64,000 nucleotides of DNA from PFJX01 sp964542455 (GTDB taxonomy: Bacteria; Pseudomonadota; Gammaproteobacteria; Burkholderiales; Thiobacillaceae), in assembly GCA_964542455.1 (NCBI GenBank), contig CAZIUC010000006.1:70492-134491 (forward strand). The letters run 5' to 3'. Position numbers and translations under genes: made by a program. Below are positions 16,818-25,039 of the stretch, piece by piece. The notes under the pieces are model-generated. The model saw nothing but the letters and a program-made list of their open reading frames with translations. It was not told where the DNA came from and did no database searches. The first letter of the stretch is position 1, and each line of letters begins with the position of its first letter.

Positions 16818-18044
16818 TCAGGGCTTTCCCGCGGCCGCTCGCCGCTTGAGACGAGCGCTATGCACCAGGCCGACCACGATGGTCAGGGCGCCGCACAGGA
16901 ACAGGGTGGGGCGGATGCCGATGCCGTGCGCCAGGCTGCCGACGGCCAGACTGCCGAGTGGGGCGATGCCGAGGAACGACATTGAAAACACGGACATGAC
17001 CCGGCCGCGCATGTCGTCGCGCACCCAGGTTTGCAGCAGCGTGTTGCTGCCGGCGGCGACGAGGACCACGGAAAAGCCCAATACCATCAGGATCGGATAG
17101 GCCAGCGCGTGGTGGGTGTTGAGGGCGAACAGACTCAATGCCACGCCCCCCAGGGTCGCCGCCATCGAGACCCGGCGCGCCAGTCCATCGACGGAGGGAC
17201 GCGAGGCGAGGAACAGGCTGGCCATGAGGGAGCCGGCGCCGGCGCTGCTCACCAGCAGGCCCAGGGTGCGGGCGTCGCCGTCGAAGATGGTGCGGGCGTA
17301 GAGCGGCATCATCACCACGTAAGGCGTGACCAGGAAGCTGACGGCGGCGACCAGCATCAGGAACAGGCGGATGTCGGCATGGCCGAAGGTGTAGCGCAGC
17401 CCCGCTTGCAAAGCCTGTAACGCGGGTTTGGATGCGTCGCCCTTGGTTGGCCGGGCGCGCAGGGCCAGCAAAGCCACCAGCACGGCCAGATAGGAAGCGG
17501 CGTTCAGCGCGAAACAGACGGCCTCGCCGGCCAGGGCGATGATGAAACCGGCCATGGCCGGGCCGACGAAGCGGGTGGCGTTCATCAGCATGGAGTTCAG
17601 CGCGATGGCGTTGGCCAGTTGCGTCCGATCCTCCACCAGATGCACCACCATGGACTGGCGCACCGGCATGTCCAGGGCGTTGATGCAGCCCATGAGAAAG
17701 GCCATGAACAGCAGCAGGGTGGGGGTGATCCAGCCCTGCCAGGTCAGCAGCGCCAGGATCAACGCCTGGAGCAGGGCCAGGGCCTGGGTCGCCATCATCA
17801 GGCGGCGGCGGTCCATGCGGTCCGACCAGACGCCGCCCAGCGCGCCGAACAGGAGGATCGGCGCCTGGCTGGCGAAGCCGAGCAGGCCCAGCACCAGGGC
17901 GGAGTCGGTCAGCCGGTAGGCCAGCCAACCCATGGCGATCTGCTGCATCCAGGTGCCGGCCATGGAGACCAGTTGTCCGGCGAAGTAGATGCGAAAATCG
18001 CGGGAACGCAGGGCGCGCAGAGGGTGGCGAGTGGCGGGGGGCAT
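16818..18044 (-). CDS. MFS transporter, EntS-like (MFS_3 type)
   Basis: About 408 residues from ATG 18044; an in-frame GTG at 18086 would add 14 Pro-rich residues and is less convincing. Twelve transmembrane segments. Family features are LRSRDFRIYFAGQLVSMAGTW at the N-terminus, the loop WSDRMDRRRLMM, and NALDMPVRQSMVVHLVEDR. Proteins of this group export siderophores, drugs or other small molecules by proton antiport; the substrate is unknown. It is a single gene on the minus strand. Confidence 0.85.
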   Translation of the reverse strand: MPPATRHPLRALRSRDFRIYFAGQLVSMAGTWMQQIAMGWLAYRLTDSALVLGLLGFASQAPILLFGALGGVWSDRMDRRRLMMATQALALLQALILALLTWQGWITPTLLLFMAFLMGCINALDMPVRQSMVVHLVEDRTQLANAIALNSMLMNATRFVGPAMAGFIIALAGEAVCFALNAASYLAVLVALLALRARPTKGDASKPALQALQAGLRYTFGHADIRLFLMLVAAVSFLVTPYVVMMPLYARTIFDGDARTLGLLVSSAGAGSLMASLFLASRPSVDGLARRVSMAATLGGVALSLFALNTHHALAYPILMVLGFSVVLVAAGSNTLLQTWVRDDMRGRVMSVFSMSFLGIAPLGSLAVGSLAHGIGIRPTLFLCGALTIVVGLVHSARLKRRAAAGKP

Positions 18045-18086
18045 GGGTGGGGGTTCCGGAGGGTCGGTGGCCAGGTTGGGGGGCAC

Positions 18087-18438
18087 CGGGATTTCCGCGA
18101 AAAGTGGCTATGGTTGGGGCGTATTTTCGCGGCTTTTACGCCGCCGCTACATAACTACCTCGTCCAATGCATGATCCTGGATCAGCCTGGTGCGCCCGAA
18201 AGAGGCCGGTTTCAACCCGGCTTGGCGGTATGGGCGGGCCAAGGCCAGTTATCTGAAAGCCCCGCGCGGCCGGGCTTTCGACGCCGACGGGCGCGAAGGC
18301 CAGTAGTCAGTCAACATAAATCGAATTGCTCGTAGATCGCAGGATGTGGTGAGCGCGGCGAACCGCATCAAGTACGGCCGCATTGCATGGTGCGGTTGGC
18401 GCGCATTTGCGTCCTTGCGCTTCAACATGACGGGCTAC
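18087..18438. other. non-coding stretch with repeat remnants upstream of the MITE-like element
   Basis: No supported gene. At 18336-18400 GGATGTGGTGAGCGCGGCGAACCGCATC followed by GCATGGTGCGGTT resembles a common proteobacterial palindromic repeat. Short open stretches elsewhere (for example around 18190-18300) show no recognisable family. Confidence 0.4.
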
Positions 18439-18602
18439 TAGTAGTCCGTTCCACCAAAACGGTGGCAAATGAAATGGATGGATTTTTTCGCCAGGCTAGG
18501 CGCAGCCTCGCCGCCGTATGGGGTATCCGGCAAGGGGATGCAACGACGCATGGCGAAAAAAGGCGCCATTTAATGTCGTCGTTTTGGTGGGACGGACTAC
18601 TA
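18439..18602. mobile_element. 160-bp MITE-like element with TA target duplication
   Basis: Terminal inverted repeats of 21 bases at 18441-18461 (GTAGTCCGTTCCACCAAAAC...) and 18580-18600 match at 20 of 21 positions. Each is flanked outside by TA. The inner sequence keeps inverted similarity further in (AAATGGATGGATTTTTTCGCCA against its complement near 18549-18572), giving a long hairpin. No coding capacity is seen. TA duplication and short size fit a non-autonomous element mobilised by an IS630/Tc1-mariner-type transposase; no such transposase is in the window. Confidence 0.75.
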
Positions 18603-18748
18603 GGCGGAGTCGCGCTTCGGTCCGCGATTTCTCCGGACCGACCTGTCGGCATTACATGGAACACCGCAGTGGTGGCCGCGCATCTCAAGCGGATCGGCGA
18701 AGCGCGGGTGGACATGTCCGGCGGCTTGCCGGTGCTGTAGCGCCGTTT

Positions 18749-18808
18749 TGTAGCGCCGGCATTCTTGCCGGCGTCTGTTAAAAGAGCCGGCTGGAAGCCG
18801 GCGCTACA
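18749..18808. repeat. GCCGGC palindromic repeat (family A), copy 2
   Basis: TGTAGCGCCGGCATTC...GCCGGCG, spacer, AGCCGGCTGGAAGCCGGCGCTACA, nearly identical to the element at 11697-11755. It ends one base before the stop codon of the minus-strand response regulator, where it may serve as a terminator hairpin. Confidence 0.85.
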
Positions 18809-18809
18809 T

Positions 18810-20195
18810 TCATTCCCGCACCGTCCGCTCGACCTTGATGTCGAGTTTCTTGATCCGGTGCCACAGGCTGCGCTCGGTGATGCCGAGTTGTCGCGCGGCC
18901 TGCGCCTGGACGCCGTCGCAGGCTTCCAGGGCGGCGATGATGCCGCGCCGTTCGCGTTCCTCCAGCCAGTTGTCCAGTCCTTCCGCGCCCGGCCCGTCTT
19001 CCGCCAGGCCGGCGGGGAGGGCGCTGCCGTGCACGCGCTCGGGCAGGTCGCTCGCCGCGATCTGGCGACCGCGACAGGAGAGCAGGGCGCGTTCCACCGC
19101 GTTGCGCAGTTCCCGCACGTTGCCCGGCCAGCCGTAGTGGGCGAGGGCGCTTAGGGCGGCCTCGGAGAAGCCTTCCACCGGTTTGTCCATCTCGGCGCGC
19201 AATTCAGCGAGGAAGGCATGTGCCAGTTCCGCGACGTCTTCCCGGCGCTCGCGCAGCGGCGGGACATGGATGGTGTAGACGTCGAGCCGGTAGTAGAGAT
19301 CTTCCCGGAACGCGCCCTCGCGTACCCGTGCCGGCAGATCGCGGTTGGTGGCGGCGATGACCCGCACATCGGCGCGGCGCACCGCGTCGCTGCCCAGCGG
19401 CGAGAACTCGCGCTCCTGCAATACCCGCAGCAGCTTGCCTTGCAGCGCCAGTTCCAGGTCGCCGATCTCGTCCAGGAACAGGGTGCCGCCGCTGGCCTGT
19501 TCCAGCCGGCCGAGGCGGTTGTGGGTGGCGCCGGTGAAGGCGCCGCGCACGTAGCCGAACAATTCGCTTTCCATCAGGTCGCGCGGGATTGCGGAGCAGT
19601 TGATGGCCACCCACGGCTGCTCGGCGCGCGGGCCGCGCTCGTGGATGCAGTGGGCCACCGCTTCCTTGCCGGTGCCGCTCTCGCCGGTAATGAGTATGTT
19701 GCTGCGATAGGGCGCCACCCGCAGGATGTCCTCGCGCAGGCGCCGCATCGCCGGGCCGTCGCCGATCAGGCGGCGGCGCGGCTGGGCGTCGTTGACCATG
19801 GCGTGCAGGCGCAGGTTCTCGCGCAGCAGTCCGTGCAGGCGCAGCGCGCTCTCGATCGCCAGTTGCAATTCCTCGGTCTCGAACGGCTTGGTCAGGTAGT
19901 TGGCGGCGCCGGCCTGGATGCATTCGATGGCGGAGCGGATCGAGCCGAAGGCGGTGAGCACGATCACCGGCAGTTCCGGCCGCTCGCGCTTGCAGTGGGC
20001 CACCAGTTCCTCGCCGCGCATGCCGGGCAGCTTGAGGTCGGTGAGCACCACCGCCAGGTCGGGGTCGCCGAGATGGGCCAGGGCCGCTTCCGCCGAGCCG
20101 GCGCCGAGCACGCGATAGCCCGCGTCCTCCAGCGCCATGCGGATCACCATGAGCATGTTGGGTTCGTCTTCCACCACCAGGATGGTGTGTTGCAT
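18810..20195 (-). CDS. sigma54-dependent response regulator (NtrC/AtoC family)
   Basis: 461 residues. The receiver domain (1-120) has the phosphorylation site Asp53 in LTDLKLPGM. The AAA+ domain has Walker A GESGTGKE at 171-178 and the sigma54-contact loop GAFTGA at 218-223. The C-terminal Fis-type helix-turn-helix reads ARQLGITERSLWHRIKKL. It should activate sigma54 RNA polymerase when phosphorylated by the kinase encoded just upstream, with which it shares one base of the stop/start. A good sigma54 promoter lies at 22041, in front of the divergent Sel1/DUF599 genes, and is the obvious candidate target (inference). Confidence 0.96.
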   Translation of the reverse strand: MQHTILVVEDEPNMLMVIRMALEDAGYRVLGAGSAEAALAHLGDPDLAVVLTDLKLPGMRGEELVAHCKRERPELPVIVLTAFGSIRSAIECIQAGAANYLTKPFETEELQLAIESALRLHGLLRENLRLHAMVNDAQPRRRLIGDGPAMRRLREDILRVAPYRSNILITGESGTGKEAVAHCIHERGPRAEQPWVAINCSAIPRDLMESELFGYVRGAFTGATHNRLGRLEQASGGTLFLDEIGDLELALQGKLLRVLQEREFSPLGSDAVRRADVRVIAATNRDLPARVREGAFREDLYYRLDVYTIHVPPLRERREDVAELAHAFLAELRAEMDKPVEGFSEAALSALAHYGWPGNVRELRNAVERALLSCRGRQIAASDLPERVHGSALPAGLAEDGPGAEGLDNWLEERERRGIIAALEACDGVQAQAARQLGITERSLWHRIKKLDIKVERTVRE

Positions 20196-21937
20196 CAGTT
20201 CTCCTCCGAGGGGGTCGGGAAACGCATCACGAAACCGGCGCCGCCGCCAGCCGCCGGGGCGTACTCCAGGCTCGCGCCGTTGGCCTCCGCCAGGGTGCTG
20301 GCGATGGTCAGGCCCAGCCCGCTGCCATGAATCTTGCTGGTGAAAAAGGGCTCGAACAGACGCGGAATCCGCTCCACCGGCACGCCCGGCCCATTGTCTT
20401 CCAGGGTCACGCAGAGCGCGCCCGCTTCCACCCAGGAGCGCAAGGTCAAGCGTGCCGAAGCCTCGCCGATGGCTTGCAAGGCGTTGTTGATGAGGTTGCT
20501 CCAGGCCTGCTGCAACAGTTCCGCGTCGGCCAGTACCTGGCGCTCGCCGTGCCGGTAATCGCGCGCCACCTCGACATCCGGCCGCCCGGCCAGCATCAGG
20601 CGCAGCGCCCGCTCCAGCGGTTCCTGCGGCGCGATCGGCGCGAATACGGGTTTGCGATGCCGGGCGAGTTGCTGGAAGTCGCGCAGCAGGCCGTTGAGGC
20701 GCGCGGTCTCCTCGCGAATCATGCGGGTGAGGTCGGCCATGCGTTCGGGGTTGCCGACGGCCTTGTCGAGCAGTTGCGCGGCGGTGTTGATGACGCCGAT
20801 GGGATTGCGGATCTCATGTGCCATGGCCAGGGACAACTCGCCCAGGGCGGCGATCTTGTCGCGCTGGAACTGGCGCTGGCGCGCGTCGCGCGCCTCGCGC
20901 AAGCGGGTGGCCATGGTGTTGAAGGCACTCGCCAGATCGGCCAGTTCATCCTTGCCGCGCACCGGCAACGCGGCACGGAAATCCTGTGCCGCCACCCGCA
21001 ACACGCCGTCGCGCAGGGCTTCCACCGGACGCACCACGAAGCGGCTCAGAAGCAGGCCGGTGACGGCCGCCAGCAGGCTGCCGAGCAGGGTGATGGCGAG
21101 GGTGAGCGCGTAGCGGTCGGTGAGGATCGCGTCGCCCTTGCGGTGGGCCAGGCCACTGAACAGCACCGCTTCCACCTGGCCGCCGGAATCCACCACCGGG
21201 GTGTACAAGCCCCAGTACTGGCCCTCCTCGGCGTCGGCGCTGAAATATTCCTCGCGCCGCTGCAACCGGGTGAACGCGTCGCTGGGCAAGCGCAGGCGTA
21301 GCGGCGCGCTTTCCTCCTCGGAAAAGGCTTTCGCGAAGTCGTCGCCCTGGGGATAGAACAGTCGCGTCTTGAGGCCGCTGGTCAGGCCCAGGCGTTGCAT
21401 CAGGGGTTTGTCGAAGAGGGTGCCGAGAACCACCCGGTAGCGCGGCGGGGAGCGTCGCGGCGCTTCCACCACCGTCACCGCCGCCAGCAGATGGCGGTCG
21501 CCTTTGCCCACCCGCACCACTGCCTGGTCGTGCCCCGCCCGCGGCCGCCACGGCATGCTCACCGGCGCGGAGGAGTAGAGCAGGCGGCCATCCAGCGCGT
21601 AGATCTGCGCGAAGCTGATACCCAGTTCCCGCGCCAGGGGGGCCAGGCGCCGGGAAATCAGGGGGTGGGCGGTGTCGGCTTCCCAGACGTCGTGGTTGAG
21701 GTCTTCCAGGACATCGGCGAAAAGCTGGCCGTTGTGATGCAGGGTCTGGAGCCAGTCCAGGTTCATCCGCGCGGACTCGCGCAATCCGCTTTCGATGGAG
21801 GCGTCCATGCGCGAAGTCACCCAGGTGGCGGTGAGCATGCCGGTGACCAGCATGGGCACGACGATGATCACCAACACCACCCCGAGCACTTTGCGCTGCA
21901 GACGATTGACGCGGAACCAGGCGGTGAGGCTACGCAT
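20195..21937 (-). CDS. membrane sensor histidine kinase
   Basis: About 580 residues from ATG 21937 (MRSLTAWFRVNRL); an in-frame ATG at 21973 is possible but lies in repeated DNA. Architecture: TM1 (VLGVVLVIIVVPMLVTGML), a periplasmic Cache-like domain with LGISFAQIYALDGRLLYSS, TM2, a HAMP linker, a HisKA domain with the phospho-accepting His in AMAHEIRNPIGVINTAA, and an HATPase domain (LINNALQAIGE, DNGPGVP, GSGLGLTIASTLAEANG). It pairs with the downstream sigma54 regulator. The ligand is unknown; Cache-type domains often bind small organic molecules. Confidence 0.95.
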   Translation of the reverse strand: MRSLTAWFRVNRLQRKVLGVVLVIIVVPMLVTGMLTATWVTSRMDASIESGLRESARMNLDWLQTLHHNGQLFADVLEDLNHDVWEADTAHPLISRRLAPLARELGISFAQIYALDGRLLYSSAPVSMPWRPRAGHDQAVVRVGKGDRHLLAAVTVVEAPRRSPPRYRVVLGTLFDKPLMQRLGLTSGLKTRLFYPQGDDFAKAFSEEESAPLRLRLPSDAFTRLQRREEYFSADAEEGQYWGLYTPVVDSGGQVEAVLFSGLAHRKGDAILTDRYALTLAITLLGSLLAAVTGLLLSRFVVRPVEALRDGVLRVAAQDFRAALPVRGKDELADLASAFNTMATRLREARDARQRQFQRDKIAALGELSLAMAHEIRNPIGVINTAAQLLDKAVGNPERMADLTRMIREETARLNGLLRDFQQLARHRKPVFAPIAPQEPLERALRLMLAGRPDVEVARDYRHGERQVLADAELLQQAWSNLINNALQAIGEASARLTLRSWVEAGALCVTLEDNGPGVPVERIPRLFEPFFTSKIHGSGLGLTIASTLAEANGASLEYAPAAGGGAGFVMRFPTPSEEN

Positions 21938-22040
21938 TGCGTAGAGTCCTACGCGATGCGTAGCGTGGCGCATCCGGGATGAGTATTAGGGATGTGTTCA
22001 ACTTGATGATTAATAAAAGAAATATTGTTAATTTAAGGGG

Positions 22041-22055
22041 TGGCCCGATGCTTGC
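22041..22055 (+). promoter_or_regulatory. sigma54 (-24/-12) promoter
   Basis: TGGCCCGATGCTTGCT matches the sigma54 consensus TGGCAC-N5-TTGCW with the exact GG-to-GC spacing. It lies 48 bases before the Sel1-repeat gene. The AT-rich stretch upstream (about 21990-22035) could hold activator sites. The neighbouring operon encodes a sigma54 activator and its kinase, so local control is likely. Confidence 0.8.
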
Positions 22056-22102
22056 TAAAGGAATGGTGAATAGCGATTTCCATCCACTTAGCGAGGTCTA
22101 AC

Positions 22103-23092
22103 ATGCGTCTTTTTAACGATGTCCGCAAGCACCTGATGCCCCGGCAACTCGGGGTTGTCGCCGGCGATTCCCTGTACGGGGCCTACCATCGGTCACCTGT
22201 GGCCGTTCCCCGCACCATCTGGTTCGCGCTTGGCGGCATCGCCCTGGCTGTCGCCCTGCTGGCCGCCGCGCCACGTCATTCCGCCGCCGAGGCCGATGCC
22301 GATCAATTGCTGCATCGCGCCGCCGCCGGTTCCAGCAGTTCGCAATTGATGCTCGGCCTGGCTTATCGTGACGGCCGCTACGGCCTGCCGCGCGACAGCC
22401 ATGCCGCCGCCGGCTGGTTGACCCGCGCCGCGCAATCCGGCAACGCCTATGCCGCCGCCATGCTGGGCGATGCCTATGCCCGGGGCGAAGGCGTCGCCTT
22501 GGACCTGAACGCCGCGCAAAACTGGTGGCGCCAGGCCGCCCTGGCGGGCAATGTCCACGCCGAATCCCGCCTCGGCCTGTCTCTGGCCAGTCGTTCGGCC
22601 AGCCAGGCGCAACGCGACGAAAGCCGCCGCTGGCTGCAACGCGCCGCCGTCGGAGGCGATGCCCAGGCCCGTCAGGCTTTGGGCATCGAGGTACCCATCG
22701 CCACGCCGGTCGCGGACCAGATCGACCGCGACCTCGGAGTTACCCAGGGCCACAGCCTGATGGGTGACGTGGAGCGGGTGGCGCTGGACGACAACCCGAG
22801 CGGGCAATCGATAGCGGATCTGAAGCAACGCGCCCTGAGTGGTGACAACGTGGCCGAGTTTCAGCTTGCCATGCGTTACCGCGACGGTGCCTGGGGGGTG
22901 GATACCGACCCGAAGCTGGCTTTGATCTGGTTGCAACGGGCCGCCGAGCATGGCAACCCGGTGGCGATGGATAGCCTCGCCGAGGCTTATGGCCAGGGCC
23001 ATCTTGACCTGATGCGCAATCCGGCCGAAGCCGCCGCATGGCATCGGCGCGCCGACCTGGCGCGCGCCGAACCACTCGCCGGCCAACGGTGA
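22103..23092 (+). CDS. Sel1-repeat (TPR-like) membrane-anchored protein
   Basis: 329 residues. An N-terminal hydrophobic segment at about 36-53 (IWFALGGIALAVALLAAAP) is a signal or anchor. Several Sel1-like repeats follow, with the usual pattern of small residues and A..W...AA..G (AAGWLTRAAQSGNAYAAAMLG, AQNWWRQAALAGNVHAE, SRRWLQRAAVGGDAQAR and LIWLQRAAEHGNPVAMDSLA). Sel1 repeats mediate protein contacts, often in envelope or signalling complexes. It is the first gene behind the sigma54 promoter and overlaps the reading region of the DUF599 gene, so the two probably act together. The function is not known. Confidence 0.8.
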   Translation: MRLFNDVRKHLMPRQLGVVAGDSLYGAYHRSPVAVPRTIWFALGGIALAVALLAAAPRHSAAEADADQLLHRAAAGSSSSQLMLGLAYRDGRYGLPRDSHAAAGWLTRAAQSGNAYAAAMLGDAYARGEGVALDLNAAQNWWRQAALAGNVHAESRLGLSLASRSASQAQRDESRRWLQRAAVGGDAQARQALGIEVPIATPVADQIDRDLGVTQGHSLMGDVERVALDDNPSGQSIADLKQRALSGDNVAEFQLAMRYRDGAWGVDTDPKLALIWLQRAAEHGNPVAMDSLAEAYGQGHLDLMRNPAEAAAWHRRADLARAEPLAGQR

Positions 23093-23106
23093 TGGAGGTG
23101 GAAAAC

Positions 23107-23886
23107 ATGTATGAAGCACTCTCCAACTCCACCTGGCTGACGGGTTCCGGCCCCGATGAACTGGCCTTCCTGTTCAGCGTCTGTCTGGTTGCCGCTTATT
23201 ACCTGCACATGCGCCAGCGCATCCAGCAGGACCCGCACTATTCCATTCATGCCGTCAACGCGCTGGCCCGCAGGCTCTGGGTCGAAAACGTCATGTCGAC
23301 GCCGGGCAAGGACGTGATGGCGGTGCAGACCCTGCGCAACTTCATCATGGTCGGCATCATGATGGCGTCCACCACCGCGCTGCTGATCATGGGCACGCTC
23401 ACGCTCTCCGGGCAGGCCGAGAACATCGTCCGCAGTTGGCACATCCTGGGCAGCTATGGCTCGCACTCGGCGGCGCTGTGGATATTCAAGGTGATCTGTC
23501 TGCTGGCCGACTTCCTGGTGGCTTTCTTCGCCTATGTCATGTCGATGCGCCTGGCCACCCATGTCGTGTTCATGCTCAACGTGCCGCGCCAGGGGCAGGG
23601 CGCGCATCCCGGCCTGTCGTCGGAATCGGTAGCGCAACGCCTTATTCAGGCGGGCAACATGGTCGCCATCGGCATGCGCGCGTTCCTGTTCGCGGTGCCC
23701 ATCGTGTTCTGGCTGTTCGGCCCCCTGTTCCTGGCGCTCGCCAGCGTCGGCCTGGTTTTCTTCCTCTATCACCTGGACAGGAATGAGGCGGCGGACAGCC
23801 GAAGCTCGTTGCGGACGCCCGACTCGACTCCAGCCAGGGAGGACGCGCGCGAACCCGGCCTGGGCCACGCCCTGGGCAATTTCTAA
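23107..23886 (+). CDS. DUF599 family membrane protein
   Basis: 259 residues from ATG 23107, which has GGAGG 7 bases upstream; an ATG at 23092 overlapping the previous stop is the alternative. Four to five transmembrane segments. The segment YSIHAVNALARRLWVENV followed by TLRNFIMVGIMMASTTALLI is typical of DUF599, a family of inner membrane proteins of unknown function. It is the second gene of the sigma54-type unit. The last 35 residues are hydrophilic and look poorly ordered. Confidence 0.8.
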   Translation: MYEALSNSTWLTGSGPDELAFLFSVCLVAAYYLHMRQRIQQDPHYSIHAVNALARRLWVENVMSTPGKDVMAVQTLRNFIMVGIMMASTTALLIMGTLTLSGQAENIVRSWHILGSYGSHSAALWIFKVICLLADFLVAFFAYVMSMRLATHVVFMLNVPRQGQGAHPGLSSESVAQRLIQAGNMVAIGMRAFLFAVPIVFWLFGPLFLALASVGLVFFLYHLDRNEAADSRSSLRTPDSTPAREDAREPGLGHALGNF

Positions 23887-24028
23887 AGTTCGGCCAGGGC
23901 CTCGGCCCGCGTCGCGCGGGCATGGCGGATGACCGGGTCGAGCGCCTAAGGCCAGCGGTCGGGGAGGCTGGCCATGCCTTAAACCGCGCCGGCCAGCATG
24001 CCGGCGATGGCGCCGATTGTGTGGACGT
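23883..24028 (-). pseudogene. draG: draG relic (ADP-ribosylglycohydrolase C-terminus)
   Basis: Minus-strand reading: TIGAIAGMLAGAV, stop, GMASLPDRWP, stop, ALDPVIRHARATRAEALAEL, stop. The order GAIAGMLAGA(V/L)YG...IP.RW...LDP is the C-terminal signature of ADP-ribosylglycohydrolases such as DraG, which reactivates dinitrogenase reductase. Two in-frame stops replace conserved Tyr/Leu-type positions. Everything before this C-terminus is missing and is replaced by a nifB fragment. Confidence 0.7.
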
Positions 24029-24034
24029 GGCCGC

Positions 24035-24166
24035 CATGACTTTCTTCACCGCCTGTTCTGGAGTCAGCACCTCGGAGACCACGCCGGGGCGCCACTCGTT
24101 GGAGCAGTCGTATTTGCGGCTGCGGTAATGGCACTGGATGTTGCAGGCCGGCGCCAGCGCCACCGG
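24035..24166 (-). pseudogene. nifB: nifB relic (FeMo-cofactor radical SAM enzyme), N-terminal fragment
   Basis: Minus-strand reading: PVALAPACNIQCHYRSRKYD then CSNEWRPGVVSEVLTPEQAV and KKVMA. This is the radical SAM cluster region of NifB, whose usual form is APxCNIQCNYCNRKYDCxNESRPGVVS. The third cluster cysteine is Arg here, so even this fragment could not bind the cluster. It is truncated on both sides and joined to the draG end. Confidence 0.8.
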
Positions 24167-24426
24167 ACTTTGCAACTGAGTCGGCAGAGTCGCTGGTATT
24201 GAGTACTGGCAGCTCCACGAGGCGTCCTCCGGAAATCGACGACCTGACCGTCGCAAGCCCCGTGCCCGCCTATGTTTGGTTTTACCTGGTTGTTTTTACT
24301 GGGTATTCAAGTTTTGTGGCACGCCGCCTGTCACAAACTGCACAGGCAAAAGCGCGCGAGTTGCGGTGAAGGCGACAAATCCATCAACCCGGCACAGGTT
24401 AGGATGTATCGCGAAACTCACTCTAA
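24167..24426. other. non-coding stretch next to the nifB relic
   Basis: No supported gene. It carries short remnants in several frames on the minus strand before the nifB fragment and becomes more AT-rich towards 24420, where it may contain the promoter of the next gene. Confidence 0.4.
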
Positions 24427-24906
24427 ATGTCGCCTTCCATGCTCAAGCCTTTCCTGACTTGCCTGTTGTTTACCCTCTCCTTTGCCGTCGTCGTGCCGGC
24501 GGGTGCCGAGGATGCCGTCTGCGCCGAGGCGGTACGCGCGCTGCAACCCGCCAGTGTGTTCGGCGCGTCGGCGAGCTGCATATCCAGCCAGCCGGCGTTC
24601 TGTGAGGCGCTTGGGAGACTTCCACCGGAGCGCTTTGAAACGCTCGCCACCCTGCTCGAGGCCACCCCGAATAGCCTGCCCGCCAGGCAGATGGAGGCGG
24701 CGTTGAGCGCTTGCGGCCTCGACTATGCCGCGCTGCATGATCGGCAATGCCAGTCCGCCTATGGCCACGAAGAGATCGGTTTCGTCCTGCGCCATTGTCC
24801 CTTCGAGGCCTGGGCGCTGGCGCGCGCTCAGTGCGAGCGCAACCTCGACACCATCTCTCCGCGCTATTACGAACTGTGCCTCCGCTTCGGTCGACCTGTG
24901 CCGTGA
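24427..24906 (+). CDS. small secreted Cys-rich protein of unknown function
   Basis: 159 residues from ATG 24427 (or ATG 24439). An N-terminal signal peptide (FLTCLLFTLSFAVVVPAGAE) is followed by a mature part with eight cysteines spread as probable disulfide pairs (VCAEAV, ASCISS, FCEAL, ACGLDY, RQCQSA, RHCPFE, AQCERN, LCLRFG). I do not recognise a family. It lies upstream of two diheme cytochromes c on the same strand, so a periplasmic role linked to them is possible but unproven. Confidence 0.6.
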   Translation: MSPSMLKPFLTCLLFTLSFAVVVPAGAEDAVCAEAVRALQPASVFGASASCISSQPAFCEALGRLPPERFETLATLLEATPNSLPARQMEAALSACGLDYAALHDRQCQSAYGHEEIGFVLRHCPFEAWALARAQCERNLDTISPRYYELCLRFGRPVP

Positions 24907-25039
24907 TGAATCAGGCCTGAGTGGCTGACAGCCGCCTGCTGGTTGCAAATTGATGGGGGTCAATCGCCCGGTACGGTTCAACTCCTTCCCTTGGCCGCCT
25001 GTGTAACGTTCGCGGTTCGTCTTCCCTTGGAAAATCACC

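Noticed and set aside
18660..18740. Possible C-terminal gene remnant (NTAVVAAHLKRIGEARVDMS)
   Set aside because: The stretch reads like protein but matches no family I know and is too short to support a call.
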